A stretch of DNA of 64,000 nucleotides from Aurantiacibacter poecillastricola. Lineage in GTDB: Bacteria > Pseudomonadota > Alphaproteobacteria > Sphingomonadales > Sphingomonadaceae. A program made the translations under genes and the position numbers. Under the pieces are notes generated by a model that saw nothing but the letters and a program-made list of their open reading frames with translations, did no database searches and was not told the DNA's origin. The stretch is taken from assembly GCF_030730945.1 (NCBI RefSeq), contig NZ_JAVAMS010000002.1:496001-560000 (forward strand). The letters are read 5' to 3'. Numbering within the stretch: position 1 is the stretch's first letter; each line of letters opens with the position of its first letter. Positions 53,607 to 61,675 of the stretch are shown one piece after another.

Positions 53607-54075
53607 GTGGTTCGTATTCCTAGTTCACGTTTTATCCGGCCACCCGGTTCGTCCGGGGGTCTTTTCTCCGCCACTCGCGGGATTGCGAGGAGCGGGCCAA
53701 AGGGCCGATCTGCCCGCGCGGCCGCATGCCGACACGGGCGCTCTTCGGTCGGCACGGGGGCGGGCGCGATACGAGCATGGCATGGGCGTCGTTGCGCCCC
53801 GGTGGAAAGCCGACCATGCAGGTTGTCGCGCTCGCGAACGTGTGGTCCGTCCGTCGAACGTGGGCGCGCCTATGCGAAAACCGCGCAGAAAGCAAGGCGA
53901 AAGCGACTCGCGCGGCACGGGCCGCAGGGCGAACCTGGAACACATGGAACACGGTCCTGGGCCTGAAAATCGCGGGGCCGCGTTGGGCTAGCGAAGGAAG
54001 GGTCGGAAGGGGGACGGGTGCGTGAGGCATGGCGGGGAATTTCCTGATCGGGCGCGCATCGTGTAGGGAATAGCA
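53607..54075. other. Long non-coding region upstream of rpsA
   Basis: A 469-bp stretch with no ORF that looks real. It should contain the rpsA promoter and leader on the minus strand and the promoter of the plus-strand Mpo1-like gene. Near rpsA are GC-rich hairpins: CCCGG/CCGGG around 53645-53660 and CTCGC/GCGAG around 53674-53690. Open frames on both strands here have proline/arginine-rich compositions expected of chance translation of GC-rich DNA. An autoregulatory S1 leader is possible but not shown. Confidence 0.5.
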
Positions 54076-54561
54076 ATGACGATCGCACAGCGCCTCGCCC
54101 GGTACCGGGAGTACCATCACGATCACCGCAACGTGCTGACCCATGCGGTGGGCATTCCGCTGATCGTGCTCGCCATCACCACGCTGCTGGCGCGACCGGT
54201 GTTCGAGCTTGGCGGACTGGTGCTGACCCCGGCCATCATCGTCGCCGCGCTGGCCGCGCTCTGGTACGTGTCGCTCGATACGCGCACGGGGCTCCTGATG
54301 ACGGCGCTGTTGGCGATCTTCGTCATCCTCGGTGGCCTGATCGCTACGATCTCGACCGCCGCATGGCTTGGCGGCGGGTTCGGCCTGTTCGTGATCGGCT
54401 GGGTGTTCCAGTTGGTGGGTCACAAGTTCGAGGGCCGCAAGCCGGCCTTCGTGGACGATCTGCGCAGCTTCCTCGTCGGCCCGTTATTCGTGGTGGTGGA
54501 GGGGCTGTTCGCACTCGGTTTGCTGAAAGGGTTGCGCCAGGAGATGGAAAGGGCGGGCTGA
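54076..54561 (+). CDS. Mpo1-like (DUF962) membrane protein
   Basis: The 161-residue protein begins AQRLARYREYHHDHRNVLTHAVGIPLIV, the conserved His-containing start of the DUF962/Mpo1 family. Three or four hydrophobic segments follow, with GWVFQLVGHKFEGRKPA near 113. Yeast Mpo1 is an Fe2+-dependent dioxygenase that alpha-oxidises 2-hydroxy-palmitate. Key His residues (HH-x-D-H, and GHKFEG) are present. A fatty-acid oxidation role is inferred from family only. Confidence 0.87.
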   Translation: MTIAQRLARYREYHHDHRNVLTHAVGIPLIVLAITTLLARPVFELGGLVLTPAIIVAALAALWYVSLDTRTGLLMTALLAIFVILGGLIATISTAAWLGGGFGLFVIGWVFQLVGHKFEGRKPAFVDDLRSFLVGPLFVVVEGLFALGLLKGLRQEMERAG

Positions 54562-54591
54562 TCCCGCTCGGGTCATACGAGGGGAAGTGCA

Positions 54592-55101
54592 ATGACGAGA
54601 ATGACAGGTGTGGCTCTCGCTGCCATGTTGCTGGCCGGATGCAGCGCGCAGGCGCAGGATTCGGATGGACCGGTCGATCATACCGAACGCAACAAGCAGG
54701 TTGCGCGCGAATTCTACGAACAGCTCTGGTTCTCCGACAACACCGATGCCTATGCCGATTTCGTGGCTGACGAATACGTCGTCCACGATGTCGGGGATCG
54801 CAAGAACGTGACCGAAGCTGCCATAGAGCAGAAGAACACCGCCGACCTGTTCCACAGCTTCGGCGACCTCAGCGGCGAGATCGACTACCAGATCGCCGAG
54901 GATGACATGGTGGCAACGCGCTGGTTCATTTCTCTCGACGCCTCGCCCGAGGCTGCCGCGATGGGCATGACGGATGTCGACACCGTGTCGATCATCAACG
55001 TCTTCCGCTTCAACGACGAAGGCAAGATCGTGGAAATCTGGAACCACCGCCACGATGTGGAACTGCCCCAGCCCGGTGGACCGCCTCCCGCCGAAGGCTG
55101 A
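54592..55101 (+). CDS. SnoaL/NTF2-like lipoprotein
   Basis: A 169-residue protein with a lipoprotein signal (MLLAGCS, Cys at the lipobox) and a SnoaL/NTF2-like domain (NKQVAREFYEQLWFSD, DEYVVHDVG, ATRWFISLDA, NVFRFNDEGKIVEIWNHRHD). Such domains form a conical pocket that can bind or isomerise small polyketide-like molecules, or just bind ligands. It starts 30 nt after the Mpo1-like stop, so the two plus-strand genes may be one transcript. It converges with cmk, with only 3 bp between stops. Confidence 0.82.
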   Translation: MTRMTGVALAAMLLAGCSAQAQDSDGPVDHTERNKQVAREFYEQLWFSDNTDAYADFVADEYVVHDVGDRKNVTEAAIEQKNTADLFHSFGDLSGEIDYQIAEDDMVATRWFISLDASPEAAAMGMTDVDTVSIINVFRFNDEGKIVEIWNHRHDVELPQPGGPPPAEG

Positions 55102-55104
55102 ACT

Positions 55105-55740
55105 TCAGACGCGCGGAGGTAGCCCGCGTGCCCGCTCCACCGCCTCGATAGCGGCGGCGATGGCGGCGTCCTTGTCGAGATCGGTGGTGTCGATCACGAA
55201 GGCGTCGTCCGCCACGACAAGCGGCGCATCTGCGCGGTTCTTGTCGCGCTCGTCGCGGCGTTCGAGGTGGGCGACGATCTCCTCCAGCTGCACTTCGCGC
55301 CCGGCATCGCGCATCTCGCGAAAGCGGCGCTCGGCCCGCGCTGCGGTAGAGGCAGTGATGAACAGCTTCACGTCGGCTTCCGGCGCGATGACGGTACCGA
55401 TGTCGCGCCCGTCGAGCACCGCGCCGCCGGCCTGCGTGGCGAAAGCGCGCTGACGCTCGAACAGGGCCTTGCGCACCGCCGGATGGACGGAAACGCGGCT
55501 GGCGTAGCCGCCCACCGCTTCGCTGCGCAGCTCGGGGTTGGTGAGAAGCGTCTCGTGAAAGCCGGTCGCGGCAGCGGCATCGGCCTCGCTATCGGGATCG
55601 CCGCCATTCAGCTTCACCTGCCAGCCCACTGCTCGGTAGAGCAGCCCGGTATCGAGGTGCGGCAGGCCGAACCTCTTGGCGAGCGCTTTCGCGATGGTTC
55701 CCTTGCCCGATGCGGTGGGTCCGTCGACGGCTATGATCAT
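55105..55740 (-). CDS. cmk: Cytidylate kinase
   Basis: The 211-residue enzyme phosphorylates CMP and dCMP. It begins MIIAVDGPTASGKGTIAKAL with the Walker A loop, then HLDTGLLYRAVGW, DGRDIGTVI and RAERRFREM. The ATG at 55740 overlaps the stop of the upstream small membrane gene (ATGA). The upstream 58 codons in frame are shadow sequence. In many bacteria it is flanked by aroA and rpsA; here both neighbours are present but displaced. Confidence 0.96.
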   Translation of the reverse strand: MIIAVDGPTASGKGTIAKALAKRFGLPHLDTGLLYRAVGWQVKLNGGDPDSEADAAAATGFHETLLTNPELRSEAVGGYASRVSVHPAVRKALFERQRAFATQAGGAVLDGRDIGTVIAPEADVKLFITASTAARAERRFREMRDAGREVQLEEIVAHLERRDERDKNRADAPLVVADDAFVIDTTDLDKDAAIAAAIEAVERARGLPPRV

Positions 55741-56015
55741 CCTTCGCGCGCTCCTTCTTCCGTGCGTTTGCGGCCCTTCAGCGCCTTGCTCAATCCCCAG
55801 ATCGCGATGGCCGCCCAGAAGCCTTCGAGGATCAGGCTGGGCCAGTTGGTATGCACAAGGAGGGATGTGAACAGCAGCGAAGCGCCGACAAGGTTGGTGC
55901 CGTGCAGCAGCCACGGGTTGGGCTTCTCCACGGCTGTCAGATAGAAATACGCGCCGATGATGCAGACCATGCCGACAAAGCCGATGAGTGCATAAATATC
56001 GAGATCAGGACCCAT
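55737..56015 (-). CDS. Small membrane protein (CBU_0592-like)
   Basis: A 92-residue protein with three predicted membrane helices (IGFVGMVCIIGAYFYLTA, GTNLVGASLLFTSLLV, LILEGFWAAIAIWGL), similar to a small conserved family named after CBU_0592. Conserved GAY and NLxGA motifs are visible. Function is unknown. It overlaps the cmk start by 4 nt and follows the DUF411 gene by 11 bp. Confidence 0.78.
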   Translation of the reverse strand: MGPDLDIYALIGFVGMVCIIGAYFYLTAVEKPNPWLLHGTNLVGASLLFTSLLVHTNWPSLILEGFWAAIAIWGLSKALKGRKRTEEGAREG

Positions 56016-56026
56016 GAACGCCCGGC

Positions 56027-56482
56027 TTACTCGTAGCTGCTGAAGACGGATATTCCGGCATCGCCGAACGCGATCACCTGGTAGGGCTGCGTGCGGTCAC
56101 CCATTTCCATGCCGGGCGAGCCGATGGGCATGCCCGGAACAGCAAGGCCGCGCACGCCTTCGGGGCGCTCTGCCAGCAGCCGCTCGATGTCGGCGGCTGG
56201 GACGTGGCCCTCGATCACATAGCCATCGACGATCATGGTGTGGCAGGAGCGAAGCTGCGCGGGCACGGCGTGCTCGTCCTTCACGGCGGCCATGTCGGCA
56301 CTCTGCGTCACGGCGACTTCGGCCTCCATGCCTTCGCGCACATGGTCCGCCCAATGGTCGCAGCAGCCGCAATTGGGATCCTTGAACATGGTGTAGGTCG
56401 CGGCCTGCGCTGCGGTGGAGCAGGCGGCGAGGGCGAGCAAAGCGGGGGCTAGGAAACGGCGAAGGGCTGGGGTGGTCATCAT
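56027..56482 (-). CDS. DUF411 periplasmic copper-related protein
   Basis: The 151-residue protein has a signal peptide (LAPALLALAACSTAAQA) and a DUF411 domain with a thioredoxin-like CGCCDHW motif in KDPNCGCCDHWADHV, then RSCHTMIVDGYVIEGHVPA and GLAVPGMPIGSPGME. DUF411 proteins (CopG-like) often sit with copper-resistance genes and bind Cu. No other copper gene is here. It lies 26 nt after the aroA stop. The longer frame upstream is antisense or shifted aroA. Confidence 0.85.
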   Translation of the reverse strand: MMTTPALRRFLAPALLALAACSTAAQAATYTMFKDPNCGCCDHWADHVREGMEAEVAVTQSADMAAVKDEHAVPAQLRSCHTMIVDGYVIEGHVPAADIERLLAERPEGVRGLAVPGMPIGSPGMEMGDRTQPYQVIAFGDAGISVFSSYE

Positions 56483-56508
56483 GGTCCTCTCGAATTTCGT
56501 GGCGAAGC

Positions 56509-57900
56509 CTATCTGGTAGCGCCGGCCTGCTCGAGCAAGCTCTGGAAGGTGGGGAAGCTGGTGGCAATCGGTGCGGTGTCGTCCACGCTCACGCCATTGC
56601 GGCTGGCGAGGCCGGCGACAGCCATACTCATCGCGATGCGATGGTCGAGATGGGTGGTGACGTCTGCGCCCTCCGGCGTACCGGAAAGGGGCTCGCCGCC
56701 GGTGCCGTGAATGACGAGGCCGTCCTCGCGCTCCTCCACCCGTGCGCCCGCCAGCGTGAGGGCTGCGGCCATCGCGGCGAGGCGATCGCTTTCCTTTACG
56801 CGCAGTTCCTCGAGGCCGGTCGTGATGGTCGTGCCCTGGGCCAGAGCGGCGGCTACGAACAGCACCGGGAACTCGTCCACCATCGCCGGGACCACGGCGG
56901 GATCGACCTCGATGCCCTGCAGCGCCGAATGCCGCACGCGCAGGTCCGCCACGGGCTCCCCGCCGACCTCGCGCCGGTCCAGCTCCTCGATATCGCCGCC
57001 CATGTCGCGCAGCACGTCGAACAGCGCGGCGCGGGTGGGATTGAGGCCGACATTCTCGATCACGAGGTCGCTGCCTTCCACCAGCAGCGCGGCGACAGTG
57101 AAGAAAGCCGCGGAGGAGGGATCGCCCGGTACGGTGATGTCTTGCGGCTTCAAGTCCGCCTCGCCGTGGATGGCAATGACGCGCTCGCCGTTCTCCTCGC
57201 CCACTTCCAGGCGAGCGCCGAAGCCGCGCAGCATCCGTTCCGAATGGTCGCGAGTAGGAACCGGCTCGATCACGCGGGTGATACCCGCAGTGTTGAGACC
57301 CGCCAGCAGCACGGCGCTCTTCACCTGCGCGCTGGCGACGGGCAGACGGTAGGTGATCGGCACGGCGGGCGAGATCCCACGCAGCATCAGCGGGAGGGTT
57401 CCGCCGGGGGACGCCTCGAACGAAGCGCCCATCTGGGAGAGCGGCGTGATGACGCGGCCCATCGGGCGTTTCGAGAGGCTCGCATCGCCAGTGAACATGG
57501 CGGTGATCGGATGGCTGGCGACGAGACCCATCAGCAGCCGCGTGCTGGTGCCCGAATTGCCCATTTCGAGCGCGCTGACCGGTTGCAGCAGCGAACCCAC
57601 GCCCACGCCATGCACGCGCCACGTGCCATCCTCGCCGCGCTCCACGCTTGCGCCCATCGCCCGCATGGCGGCGGCGGTAGCGAGCACGTCTTCGCCTTCC
57701 AGCAGGCCCGTCACCCGCGTTTCACCGACGGCGAGAGCGCCCAGCATGATCGAGCGGTGGCTGATCGACTTGTCACCCGGCACGCGGATGCGTCCCGTCA
57801 GGGAGCCGGTGGCGATAAATCGTTTCGGGGAGGGAGGGTTGGAATGGCCCAAGGGTCTGCCTATCTGTCCGCGTTCGAGCGGGCGCTTTGACAGCGGCAT
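56509..57900 (-). CDS. aroA: 3-phosphoshikimate 1-carboxyvinyltransferase
   Basis: A 463-residue EPSP synthase in the shikimate pathway. The substrate site is RVPGDKSISHRSIMLGALA, the glyphosate loop region is MGNSGTSTRLLMGLV and the catalytic Asp/Glu region is VDEFPVLFVAAALA. The loop EMGNSGTSTRL with Ala/Gly pattern, and the sequence as a whole, look like the class II enzyme of alphaproteobacteria and Agrobacterium; that classification is tentative. The N-terminus has about 30 residues before the core. It is divergent from the FYDLN-acid gene. Confidence 0.95.
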   Translation of the reverse strand: MPLSKRPLERGQIGRPLGHSNPPSPKRFIATGSLTGRIRVPGDKSISHRSIMLGALAVGETRVTGLLEGEDVLATAAAMRAMGASVERGEDGTWRVHGVGVGSLLQPVSALEMGNSGTSTRLLMGLVASHPITAMFTGDASLSKRPMGRVITPLSQMGASFEASPGGTLPLMLRGISPAVPITYRLPVASAQVKSAVLLAGLNTAGITRVIEPVPTRDHSERMLRGFGARLEVGEENGERVIAIHGEADLKPQDITVPGDPSSAAFFTVAALLVEGSDLVIENVGLNPTRAALFDVLRDMGGDIEELDRREVGGEPVADLRVRHSALQGIEVDPAVVPAMVDEFPVLFVAAALAQGTTITTGLEELRVKESDRLAAMAAALTLAGARVEEREDGLVIHGTGGEPLSGTPEGADVTTHLDHRIAMSMAVAGLASRNGVSVDDTAPIATSFPTFQSLLEQAGATR

Positions 57901-58015
57901 GGCCCTATGGCAAGGCGCGCCCGCTTGCGATTCCGCACTCCCGTGAAAAAAGCTCGGGGCGCGGGTCGCTCATGATTTTCCCCGGACACCACCGGACGAG
58001 TTAAGGACATTATCA

Positions 58016-58336
58016 ATGGTCAAGCCAGAATGGGGCACCAAGCGCACCTGCCCCAAATGCGGTGAACGCTTCTACGACCTGGGCAAGGAAGACCCGGTCA
58101 CCTGCATCGAATGCGGCAATGAATGGACGCCCGAGCCGGTGCTCAAGTCCAAGCAGCCGATTCCCTTCGAGGAAGAAAAGAAGGACGAGAAGAAGGATAG
58201 CGATTCGGATCTCGCCGATGACGATCTGGAAGACATCGACGAGGACGACGATTCGCCCGACAACGACGTCGACCTCGGCGGCGACGACGATCTGGGTGTG
58301 CAGACCTCGGACGACGACGACGAGGAAGAGAATTAA
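58016..58336 (+). CDS. FYDLN-acid domain zinc-ribbon protein (TIGR02300)
   Basis: The 106-residue protein has an N-terminal zinc ribbon (CPKCGERFYDLGKEDPVTC and CIECGNEW) with the FYDLN signature, then a very acidic tail of Asp/Glu runs. This family is restricted to alphaproteobacteria. It is typically near aroA, as here. The acidic tail could mimic nucleic acid or bind RNA polymerase or ribosomes; function is unknown. It is followed by a strong hairpin at 58347-58377 and then tRNA-Ala. Confidence 0.9.
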   Translation: MVKPEWGTKRTCPKCGERFYDLGKEDPVTCIECGNEWTPEPVLKSKQPIPFEEEKKDEKKDSDSDLADDDLEDIDEDDDSPDNDVDLGGDDDLGVQTSDDDDEEEN

Positions 58337-58346
58337 GTCTTGCGTT

Positions 58347-58377
58347 GGAGGCAGCCCGCGCATAAAGGGCTGCCTCC
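58347..58377 (+). terminator. Perfect 11-bp hairpin after the FYDLN gene
   Basis: GGAGGCAGCCC (58347-58357) pairs perfectly with GGGCTGCCTCC (58367-58377) around a 9-nt loop, 10 nt after the stop codon. There is no T-run, so termination may be rho-assisted or the hairpin may stabilise the message. Confidence 0.55.
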
Positions 58378-58433
58378 CGACCGCGCTGGCGGTTGGAACG
58401 GGCATCTGCTAGGATGTTCGGAACGATGGATAC

Positions 58434-58509
58434 GGGGCCTTAGCTCAGCTGGGAGAGCGCAACACTGGCAGTGTTGAGGTCAGCGGTTCGATCCCGCTAG
58501 GCTCCACCA
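58434..58509 (+). tRNA. tRNA-Ala (GGC anticodon)
   Basis: The cloverleaf is complete. The acceptor stem is GGGGCCT/AGGCTCC with one G-U pair, the D arm is GCTC/GAGC, the anticodon stem is CAACA/TGTTG with loop CTGGCAG, and the T arm is AGCGG/CCGCT with loop TTCGATC. The discriminator is A and the CCA is encoded at 58507-58509. Anticodon GGC reads alanine GCC/GCU codons. Confidence 0.96.
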
Positions 58510-58619
58510 TCGCATCGTCTTTCGGCCCTGGGCGGGCTGTAATCCGGCGCGGTGGATCGATTGGTTGCTATAGTCGGGCTTCGACCCGGTGCATGAATTT
58601 GGCGGGCCTTCGGGCTCAC

Positions 58620-58653
58620 GCTGGCCGACGAGTTCTCGTCCGCCGGCGTTTTT
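58620..58653 (+). terminator. Terminator-like hairpin in the ffh leader
   Basis: GCTGG...GACGAG-TT-CTCGTC...CCGGC forms a strong stem at 58620-58647, followed closely by five T at 58649-58653. It lies between tRNA-Ala and ffh, about 42 nt before the ffh start. It could end the tRNA transcript or act as a leader attenuator for ffh. Confidence 0.6.
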
Positions 58654-58694
58654 CGCGTTTGGGCCATTTGGCTCGTTTTGGAGTTTCGTAGCGC

Positions 58695-60161
58695 ATGTTC
58701 GATACGCTGTCCGATCGCCTGAATAATGTCTTCGACCGCCTGCGTGGTCGCGGGGCGCTGGGCGAGCAGGATGTGCGCGATGCCATGCGCGAGGTCCGCG
58801 TTGCGCTGCTGGAGGCCGACGTTGCCCTGCCGGTGGCACGCGACTTCATCACGAAGGTGACGGAACGCGCGGTCGGGCAGGAAGTGCTGAAGTCCGTCAC
58901 GCCGGGCCAGCAGGTCATCAAGATCGTCAACGACGAACTGGTGGCGATGCTGGGCGGAGACGAGGCGGGCGCCGGCGAAGCCGTTCCGATCAACCTCGAC
59001 GTGAAGCCGCCGGCCGTGGTGATGATGGTCGGCCTGCAGGGCTCGGGCAAGACCACCAGCACCGCCAAGATCGCCAAGCTGCTCAAGGAAAAGCAGGGCA
59101 AGAAGCCGCTGATGGCCTCGCTCGACGTCAATCGTGCGGCGGCGCAGGAGCAGCTGGCCGTGCTGGGCGAGCAGGCGGGCGTTGCCACCCTTCCGATTGT
59201 CGCAGGCCAGCAGCCGGTGGATATCGCCAAGCGCGCGATGGAAAGCGCAAAGCTCCAGAATGTCGACGTGCTGCTGCTCGACACGGCGGGTCGCCTGCAT
59301 GTCGACGAAGCGCTGATGGCCGAGATGAAGGCCGTCGCGGGCGTTTCCGACCCTGCCGAAGTGCTGCTGGTGGTGGACAGCCTCACCGGTCAGGACGCGG
59401 TCAACGTCGCCAAAAGCTTTACCGAGGAAGTGCCGCTCACCGGCGTCGTCCTCACCCGCATGGACGGCGATGCGCGCGGCGGTGCGGCGCTCTCGATGCG
59501 CGCCGTCACCGGCAAGCCGATCAAGTTCGCCGGTACGGGCGAGAAGCTCGACGCGATCGAGCGCTTCCACCCGGCGCGCGTCGCCGACCGCATCCTCGGC
59601 ATGGGCGACGTCGTGTCGCTGGTCGAAAAGGCCGCCGAGAGCATCAAGGCCGAGGAGGCGGAAGAGCTCGCCCAGCGCATGATGAAGGGCAAGTTCGACC
59701 TGAACGACCTTCGCAAGCAATTGCAGCAGATGCAGAACATGGGTGGTCTCGGCATGCTCGCCGGCATGATGCCGGGCATGAAGAAGGCCAAGCAGGCGAT
59801 GGCCGGCGCCGACATGGACGACAAGGTGCTCGTCCACATGGATGCCATCATCTCCTCCATGACCGCGAAGGAGCGGGCCAATCCCGCGCTGCTCAATGCC
59901 AAGCGCAAGAAGCGCGTGGCGGCGGGCAGTGGGCGCAGCGTTCAGGAGGTCAACAAGATCCTGAAGATGCACCAGGAAATGGGCCGCGCCATGAAGCAGA
60001 TCAAGAAGATGGGCGGCATGAAGGGTCTCGCCTCGCTGTTCGGAATGGGCGGCGGAGGCGGCGCGCCCGGCCTGCCCGGTGGCGGCGGGGGTGGCGGCAT
60101 GCCCGGATTACCGGGGGGCCAGCTGCCACCCGAAATGCAGGATTTTCTCAAGAAGAAATAA
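58695..60161 (+). CDS. ffh: Signal recognition particle protein Ffh
   Basis: A 488-residue GTPase that, with 4.5S RNA, targets ribosomes making membrane proteins to FtsY. The N domain (DTLSDRLNNVFDRLRGRGAL) is followed by the G domain with P-loop VGLQGSGKTTSTAKIAKLL, DTAGR and TRMDGDARGG. The methionine-rich M domain (QLQQMQNMGGLGMLAGMMPG onwards) ends in a glycine/proline-rich tail. It is first of the ffh-rpsP-rimM run, 36 bp before rpsP. Confidence 0.97.
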   Translation: MFDTLSDRLNNVFDRLRGRGALGEQDVRDAMREVRVALLEADVALPVARDFITKVTERAVGQEVLKSVTPGQQVIKIVNDELVAMLGGDEAGAGEAVPINLDVKPPAVVMMVGLQGSGKTTSTAKIAKLLKEKQGKKPLMASLDVNRAAAQEQLAVLGEQAGVATLPIVAGQQPVDIAKRAMESAKLQNVDVLLLDTAGRLHVDEALMAEMKAVAGVSDPAEVLLVVDSLTGQDAVNVAKSFTEEVPLTGVVLTRMDGDARGGAALSMRAVTGKPIKFAGTGEKLDAIERFHPARVADRILGMGDVVSLVEKAAESIKAEEAEELAQRMMKGKFDLNDLRKQLQQMQNMGGLGMLAGMMPGMKKAKQAMAGADMDDKVLVHMDAIISSMTAKERANPALLNAKRKKRVAAGSGRSVQEVNKILKMHQEMGRAMKQIKKMGGMKGLASLFGMGGGGGAPGLPGGGGGGGMPGLPGGQLPPEMQDFLKKK

Positions 60162-60197
60162 GTTTATCAAAGATTTGGACTGGAAAGGTTAGAACAC

Positions 60198-60704
60198 ATG
60201 TCAATTTCACTCAGGCTTTCGCGCGGCGGTGCCAAGAAGCGTCCGTATTATCGCATCGTGGCGGCGGACAGCCGCCGTGCGCGCGACGGCAAGTACCTGG
60301 AGCAGATCGGTACCTACAACCCGATGCTGCCCAAGGATGACGAGAACCGCGTGAAGCTGGACGAGGACCGTGCCCGCTACTGGCTTGGCGTCGGCGCGCA
60401 GCCGTCGGACCGCGTGCACCGCTTCCTCGATGCCATGGGCATTCTCGAGCGTACGCCGAAGAACAACCCCAAGAAGGGCGAGCCGGGCGAAGCTGCCAAG
60501 GAACGCGCCGAGGAAAAGGCCGCCAAGGAAGCCGAGCGCAAGGAAGCTGAAGAAGCCGCCAAGGCCGAGGCCGAAGCCGCTCCCGCCGAGGAAGAAGCTC
60601 CGGCCGAGGAAGGCACTGCCACCGAAGCTGCGGACACTGCCGAGGAAGCCAAGGACGAAGCTCCCGCCGAGGAAGCTACCGAAGAAGAGAAGTCGGAAGG
60701 CTGA
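60198..60704 (+). CDS. rpsP: 30S ribosomal protein S16 with acidic C-terminal tail
   Basis: The first 80 residues ([20 protein letters not shown] through [18 protein letters not shown]) are normal S16. About 80 further residues are a low-complexity Ala/Glu/Lys tail ending in EEEKSEG, roughly doubling the usual length. Such tails occur in several alphaproteobacteria. rimM starts 2 nt after the stop. Codon use in the tail looks like that of neighbours, so it is not a recent insertion. Confidence 0.95.
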   Translation: MSISLRLSRGGAKKRPYYRIVAADSRRARDGKYLEQIGTYNPMLPKDDENRVKLDEDRARYWLGVGAQPSDRVHRFLDAMGILERTPKNNPKKGEPGEAAKERAEEKAAKEAERKEAEEAAKAEAEAAPAEEEAPAEEGTATEAADTAEEAKDEAPAEEATEEEKSEG

Positions 60705-60706
60705 TC

Positions 60707-61198
60707 TTGAGCGCATCGCGCCCCGTCACGCTTGCTGCTGTCACCGGCGCGCATGGCGTGGCGGGCGAGGTGCGCCTGAAGCTGTTCGGCGAGGGGCTCG
60801 CCACCATGAAGGGCCACACGTCCTTCAACGATGGTGCGCTCACGCTGAGCAAGATCCGCGATGACAACAAGGGCGGCGCGATCGCTCGCTTCGCGGAGAT
60901 CGCCAACCGCACAGATGCGGAGAAGCTGCGCGGCACCACGCTGACGGTGCCGCGCTCGGCCCTCCCGCCGCTGGAGGAGGGCGAGTACTACCACGCCGAC
61001 CTGATCGGCCTCGCCGCCATCTCCACCACTGGCGACGCGCTGGGCGAAGTGATCGCAGTCGAGAATTTCGGCGCGGGCGACGTGGTGGAAATCCGCCGCG
61101 AGAACGGCAAGACCTTCATGGTGCCGATGCGCGTGGAAGCCGTACCCGGCTGGACGAGCGAGACGCTGACGGTCACCCCGGACTTTGCAGAGCAATAG
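60707..61198 (+). CDS. rimM: Ribosome maturation factor RimM
   Basis: A 163-residue factor that binds S19 and helps mature the 30S head. It has the N-terminal RimM barrel (TLAAVTGAHGVAGEVRLKLF) and C-terminal PRC-barrel (EGEYYHADLIGLAAIST, then VENFGAGDVVEIRRENGKTF). The start is a TTG 2 nt after the rpsP stop. It would usually be followed by trmD, but here four small genes lie between. A small GCCTG/CAGGC hairpin at 61219-61231 lies just after the stop. Confidence 0.95.
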   Translation: MSASRPVTLAAVTGAHGVAGEVRLKLFGEGLATMKGHTSFNDGALTLSKIRDDNKGGAIARFAEIANRTDAEKLRGTTLTVPRSALPPLEEGEYYHADLIGLAAISTTGDALGEVIAVENFGAGDVVEIRRENGKTFMVPMRVEAVPGWTSETLTVTPDFAEQ

Positions 61199-61282
61199 CG
61201 TAAGGTGAAACCGCCCCTGCCTGCGGCAGGCGTTATATCACGCTAACACACCTGCCGGGACGACAAGCAAAGGTTCGAAATC

Positions 61283-61639
61283 ATGTGGATACTGTGGGTC
61301 TTGCTGGCCATTCTCCTGATCGCTGCGATGTCCGGCGGTCTGGCGCTGGGAATGCACCTGCTGTTCCCCCGCATGGCAGAGCGCGCACGCATCCTGTGGG
61401 CGGCGGGCCTCGCGGCGTTCCTGCCCATGAGCCTCGCTTTCGGTGGCTTCTTCCTAGAGGCCGAGATCGCGCAGGACGACTTCCTGCTCAGCCTCGTCGC
61501 GCTTGTCCTGCTCAGCTTCCTGATCCTGTCGGTCTGCTGTTTGCCGCCTGCATGGTGGGCGACGACCCGGCTCGGACGCGGCACGAAAGAGGCCGCGCCA
61601 CAAATCGACAGCGATGACCCGGAACTGATCGAGGGCTGA
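61283..61639 (+). CDS. Small membrane protein of unknown function
   Basis: The 118-residue protein has three hydrophobic segments (WILWVLLAILLIAAMSGGLA, ILWAAGLAAFLPMSLAFGGF, FLLSLVALVLLSFLILSVCC) and an acidic C-terminal tail. No family is recognised. It is first of four small genes between rimM and trmD. It follows the rimM hairpin by about 50 bp, so it may have its own promoter. Confidence 0.7.
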   Translation: MWILWVLLAILLIAAMSGGLALGMHLLFPRMAERARILWAAGLAAFLPMSLAFGGFFLEAEIAQDDFLLSLVALVLLSFLILSVCCLPPAWWATTRLGRGTKEAAPQIDSDDPELIEG

Positions 61640-61675
61640 TCGGAAACCTCCGACCGCTCGCATCGTTGCGGGCAC

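Noticed and set aside
53632..54025. ORFs on both strands in the rpsA upstream region
   Set aside because: They are rich in Arg, Pro and Gly, overlap each other and lack credible ribosome-binding sites.
56483..57622. Upstream extension of the DUF411 frame to 531 codons
   Set aside because: The extension is a shifted frame of aroA and is Arg/Gly-rich. The signal peptide fixes the start at 56482.
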